A DNA stretch of 6,858 bases. Source: Clostridia bacterium. GTDB taxonomy: Bacteria > Bacillota > Clostridia > Oscillospirales > RGIG577. The stretch is from assembly GCA_017419325.1 (NCBI GenBank), contig JAFOLN010000122.1:1-6858 (forward strand), written 5' to 3'. Below, piece after piece: positions 4,814 through 6,858 of this stretch (position 1 is its first letter; every line of letters starts with the position of its first letter). The notes under the pieces were generated by a model, which did no database searches, was not told where the DNA came from, and saw only the letters and a list, made by a program, of their open reading frames with translations. The translations under genes were made by a program, and so were the position numbers.

Positions 4814-6013
4814 ATGTTTAAATTCAGCACTATCGAAGAGGCCTGCGAGGATTTAAGGCAGGGCAAAATAATACTCGTCACCGACGATGAGGACAGAGAG
4901 AACGAGGGCGACCTCATCTGCGCCGCAGAATTTGCGACGACCGAGAACGTAAACTTCATGGCGACCCACGCGAAGGGCCTTATCTGCATGCCCATGGGCG
5001 AGTCGCTCGTAAGGAAGCTGCAGATTCCCCAGATGGTGACCCACAACACCGACAATCACGAGACGGCCTTCACCGTATCGATAGACCATATCGACACCAC
5101 CACGGGCATATCCGCGGCAGAGCGCTCCATAACGGCATTAAAGTGCGTTGAGGACGGCGCGCGCCCCGAGCATTTCCGCCGTCCCGGTCATATGTTCCCG
5201 CTGCTTGCGAAGAAGAACGGCGTGCTTGAAAGAAACGGCCATACCGAGGCCACTGTTGACCTTATGCGCATAGCGGGCCTTAAGGAATGCGGCCTTTGCT
5301 GCGAGGTCATGCGCGACGACGGCACCATGATGCGCACGCCCGAGCTTATCGAGATGGCACAGAAGTTCGGTCTTAAGATGATAACCATAAAGGCGCTCCA
5401 GCGCTACCGCAAGGTAAACGACAAGCTGGTGGAGTGCGTCGCAAAGACGCGCATGCCCACGAAGTACGGCAACTTCGTTGCGTACGGCTACGTGAACAAG
5501 CTAAACGGCGAGCACCATGTGGCTTTGGTCAAGGGCGAGATAGGCGACGGCAAGGACATCCTCTGCCGCGTGCATTCGGAGTGCCTGACGGGCGACGCCT
5601 TCGGCTCCATGCGCTGCGACTGCGGCCAGCAGTTCGCCTCCGCCATGATGCAGGTCGAAAAAGAGGGACGCGGCGTATTGCTCTATATGCGTCAGGAGGG
5701 ACGCGGTATAGGCCTTATAAACAAGCTTCGCGCATACGAGCTTCAGGACAGAGGCATGGACACCGTTGAGGCTAACATCGCTCTCGGCTTTAAGAGCGAC
5801 CTGCGCGAATACTACATCGGCTCGCAGATACTCAGAGACCTCGGCGTAAAGACCATGCGCCTGCTTACGAACAACCCGAAGAAGATAGAGGGCTTAAGCG
5901 ACTTCGGCATCGAGATAAAGGAGCGCGTTCCGATACAGATGGAGCTTACGAAGTACGACGAGTTCTATCTTAAGACGAAGCAGGAAAAAATGGGCCATAT
6001 GCTGGACTATTAA
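4814..6013 (+). CDS. ribBA: Bifunctional 3,4-dihydroxy-2-butanone-4-phosphate synthase / GTP cyclohydrolase II
   Basis: This fusion supplies both branches of riboflavin synthesis. The N-terminal half (about 1-200) makes dihydroxybutanone phosphate from ribulose 5-phosphate, and the C-terminal half (about 205-399) opens GTP. The 399-residue length is typical. The DHBP synthase signatures are DDEDRENEGD (24-33), RRPGHMFPL (122-130) and GHTEATVDL (142-150). The cyclohydrolase part has the zinc ligands Cys257, Cys268 and Cys270 in HSECLTGDAFGSMRCDC, then RQEGRGIGL (293-301), DTVEAN (316-321) and LTNNPKK (361-367). Both halves look catalytically intact. AAGGAGG at 4800-4806 lies 7 nt before ATG 4814, and the gene follows ribE by 17 nt in the same operon. 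Confidence 0.98.
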   Translation: MFKFSTIEEACEDLRQGKIILVTDDEDRENEGDLICAAEFATTENVNFMATHAKGLICMPMGESLVRKLQIPQMVTHNTDNHETAFTVSIDHIDTTTGISAAERSITALKCVEDGARPEHFRRPGHMFPLLAKKNGVLERNGHTEATVDLMRIAGLKECGLCCEVMRDDGTMMRTPELIEMAQKFGLKMITIKALQRYRKVNDKLVECVAKTRMPTKYGNFVAYGYVNKLNGEHHVALVKGEIGDGKDILCRVHSECLTGDAFGSMRCDCGQQFASAMMQVEKEGRGVLLYMRQEGRGIGLINKLRAYELQDRGMDTVEANIALGFKSDLREYYIGSQILRDLGVKTMRLLTNNPKKIEGLSDFGIEIKERVPIQMELTKYDEFYLKTKQEKMGHMLDY

Positions 6014-6051
6014 AAAGAATATAAAAATACAGATAAAAGGAGACGGCAAAA

Positions 6052-6519
6052 ATGAGAGTTTTTGAAGGAAAAATCGTATCGGGTGATATTAAAATAGGCA
6101 TAGTTGCGGCAAGATTCAACGAATTTATCGTATCGAAGCTTCTGGGCGGCGCGCTGGACGCGCTGAAGCGTCACGACATCGCGGAGGACAACATCTCCGT
6201 GGCATGGGTACCGGGCGCGTTCGAGATACCGCTTGCGGCTCAGAGAATGGCACAGAGCGGCAAGTACGACGCGGTAATCGCGCTGGGAGCGGTAATCCGC
6301 GGCTCCACCACCCATTACGACTACGTTTGCAGCGAGGTATCGAAGGGCATAGCGAACGTATCGCTTCAGACGGGCGTTCCCGTGATGTTCGGCGTGCTTA
6401 CGACGGAGAACATCGAGCAGGCCATCGAGCGCGCCGGCACCAAGGCGGGCAACAAGGGCTTCGACTGTGCAGTCGGCGCAATCGAGATGGTAAATCTTTT
6501 AAGAGAGATGGACAAGTAA
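6052..6519 (+). CDS. ribH: 6,7-Dimethyl-8-ribityllumazine synthase
   Basis: This enzyme condenses 5-amino-6-ribitylaminouracil with dihydroxybutanone phosphate to give the lumazine used by riboflavin synthase. The family forms pentamers or 60-subunit capsids in the cytoplasm. The 155-residue length is standard. Hallmarks are ARFNEFI (20-26, with Phe22 stacking on substrate), VPGAFEIP (53-60), GAVIRGSTTHYDYVC (79-93) with His88, and GVLTTENIEQAIERAG (114-129) with Arg127. The numbering of His88 and Arg127 matches B. subtilis RibH. AAAAGGAG at 6035-6042 precedes the ATG by 9 nt. The gene follows ribBA after a 38-nt AT-rich gap that shows no terminator. Confidence 0.98.
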   Translation: MRVFEGKIVSGDIKIGIVAARFNEFIVSKLLGGALDALKRHDIAEDNISVAWVPGAFEIPLAAQRMAQSGKYDAVIALGAVIRGSTTHYDYVCSEVSKGIANVSLQTGVPVMFGVLTTENIEQAIERAGTKAGNKGFDCAVGAIEMVNLLREMDK

Positions 6520-6522
6520 TAT

Positions 6523-6858
6523 ATGAATATAATTTTCGACTACGACGGCACGCTCCATGAGACGCTTTACATATATAAGCCGGCGTTCCTTAAGGCTTAC
6601 GACTGGCTCGTAAAGAACGGCTATGCCGCGCCGCGGGAGTTTACCGATAAGGAGATACGCGGCTGGATAGGCTATAACGCCCGCGTAATGTGGCAGACGT
6701 TCATGCCCGAGCTTCCCGAGGATGTTCGCGCCCACTGCAGCGAGATAGTGGGGCAGACGATGCGCGAGGAGATAGAAGCGGGACACGCACGCCTTTACCG
6801 CCACGCGACCGAGGTGCTCGATTTGCTGAACGCGCACGGACACACCCTCATATTCCTA
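6523..6858 (+). CDS. HAD-superfamily hydrolase, 5' part only (possible riboflavin-pathway phosphatase)
   Basis: The reading frame opens at ATG 6523 and is still open at the window edge, giving 112 residues. The N-terminus IIFDYDGTLHET is the HAD motif I: Asp6 would be the nucleophile and Asp8 the acid/base. The helical stretch at about 18-90 looks like a C1-type cap, and the segment EVLDLLNAHGHTLIFL leads into where motif II (Ser/Thr) should lie, just outside the window. It begins 3 nt after the ribH stop, with no strong Shine-Dalgarno, so it is probably translated by coupling to ribH. Members of this superfamily dephosphorylate many small molecules. Operon position suggests the otherwise missing step on 5-amino-6-(5-phosphoribitylamino)uracil. 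A phosphoglycolate-phosphatase-like or other house-cleaning role is equally open from sequence. Confidence 0.88.
   Translation, partial: MNIIFDYDGTLHETLYIYKPAFLKAYDWLVKNGYAAPREFTDKEIRGWIGYNARVMWQTFMPELPEDVRAHCSEIVGQTMREEIEAGHARLYRHATEVLDLLNAHGHTLIFL

Noticed and set aside
6014..6051. Possible separate promoter or terminator between ribBA and ribH
   Set aside because: The 38-nt gap is AT-rich but has no hairpin and no convincing -35/-10 pair; it reads as an operon spacer with a ribosome binding site.
1..6858. Mobile element, defence system, CRISPR array or tRNA
   Set aside because: No transposase, integrase, direct-repeat array, terminal inverted repeats or cloverleaf could be found. Composition and codon use look uniform from the metal genes through the rib genes.

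Overview
The window reads as chromosomal DNA from a moderately GC-rich Firmicute, most likely a clostridial relative. The grounds are consensus sigma-A promoters, near-perfect Shine-Dalgarno sequences, a CadC/CzrA-type sensor, an FMN riboswitch with a Rho-independent terminator, the Bacillus-like gene order ribD-ribE-ribBA-ribH, and frequent ATA isoleucine codons. The class-level placement is inference. All genes are on the + strand and there is no sign of a mobile element, CRISPR array, tRNA or rRNA.

Region 1 (about 57-2741) is a soft-metal efflux module. An ArsR/SmtB repressor gene has its own promoter and probably a TTG start, and is closed by a strong hairpin terminator (504-540). A second, perfect-consensus promoter (555-583) carries a TTGAAC-N4-GTTCAA palindrome just downstream of its -10 box and drives two genes. 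These are a free-standing 73-residue heavy-metal-associated (HMA) domain protein and a 619-residue P1B-type ATPase with no HMA domain of its own. The sensor keeps both classical metal sites of the family (Cys-rich alpha-3N and His/Asp alpha-5). The ATPase keeps the CPC, Lys and Asp transmembrane residues of Zn/Cd/Pb exporters. The expected behaviour is derepression of the HMA protein and pump when Zn, Cd or Pb rises.

Region 2 (2744-6858) is a riboflavin operon. A consensus promoter starts two bases after the ATPase stop codon, followed by a complete FMN riboswitch aptamer (2788-2894), a strong terminator (2932-2962) and a second terminator-like hairpin (2991-3021). Then come ribD, ribE, ribBA and ribH, closely spaced or overlapping with no terminator between them, and the 5' part of a HAD-superfamily phosphatase gene that runs off the window. 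The four rib genes cover every dedicated step from GTP and ribulose 5-phosphate to riboflavin except dephosphorylation of the ribitylamino-pyrimidine phosphate. The HAD gene, 3 nt behind ribH, is a natural candidate for that step.

Most of this is well-known biology. The points most worth a second look are the HAD gene's possible role, the riboswitch switching helices (an exact 8-bp complementarity between aptamer core and terminator base), the tandem hairpins before ribD, the split HMA/pump arrangement, the operator layout, and the lack of any terminator between the pump gene and the riboflavin riboswitch.
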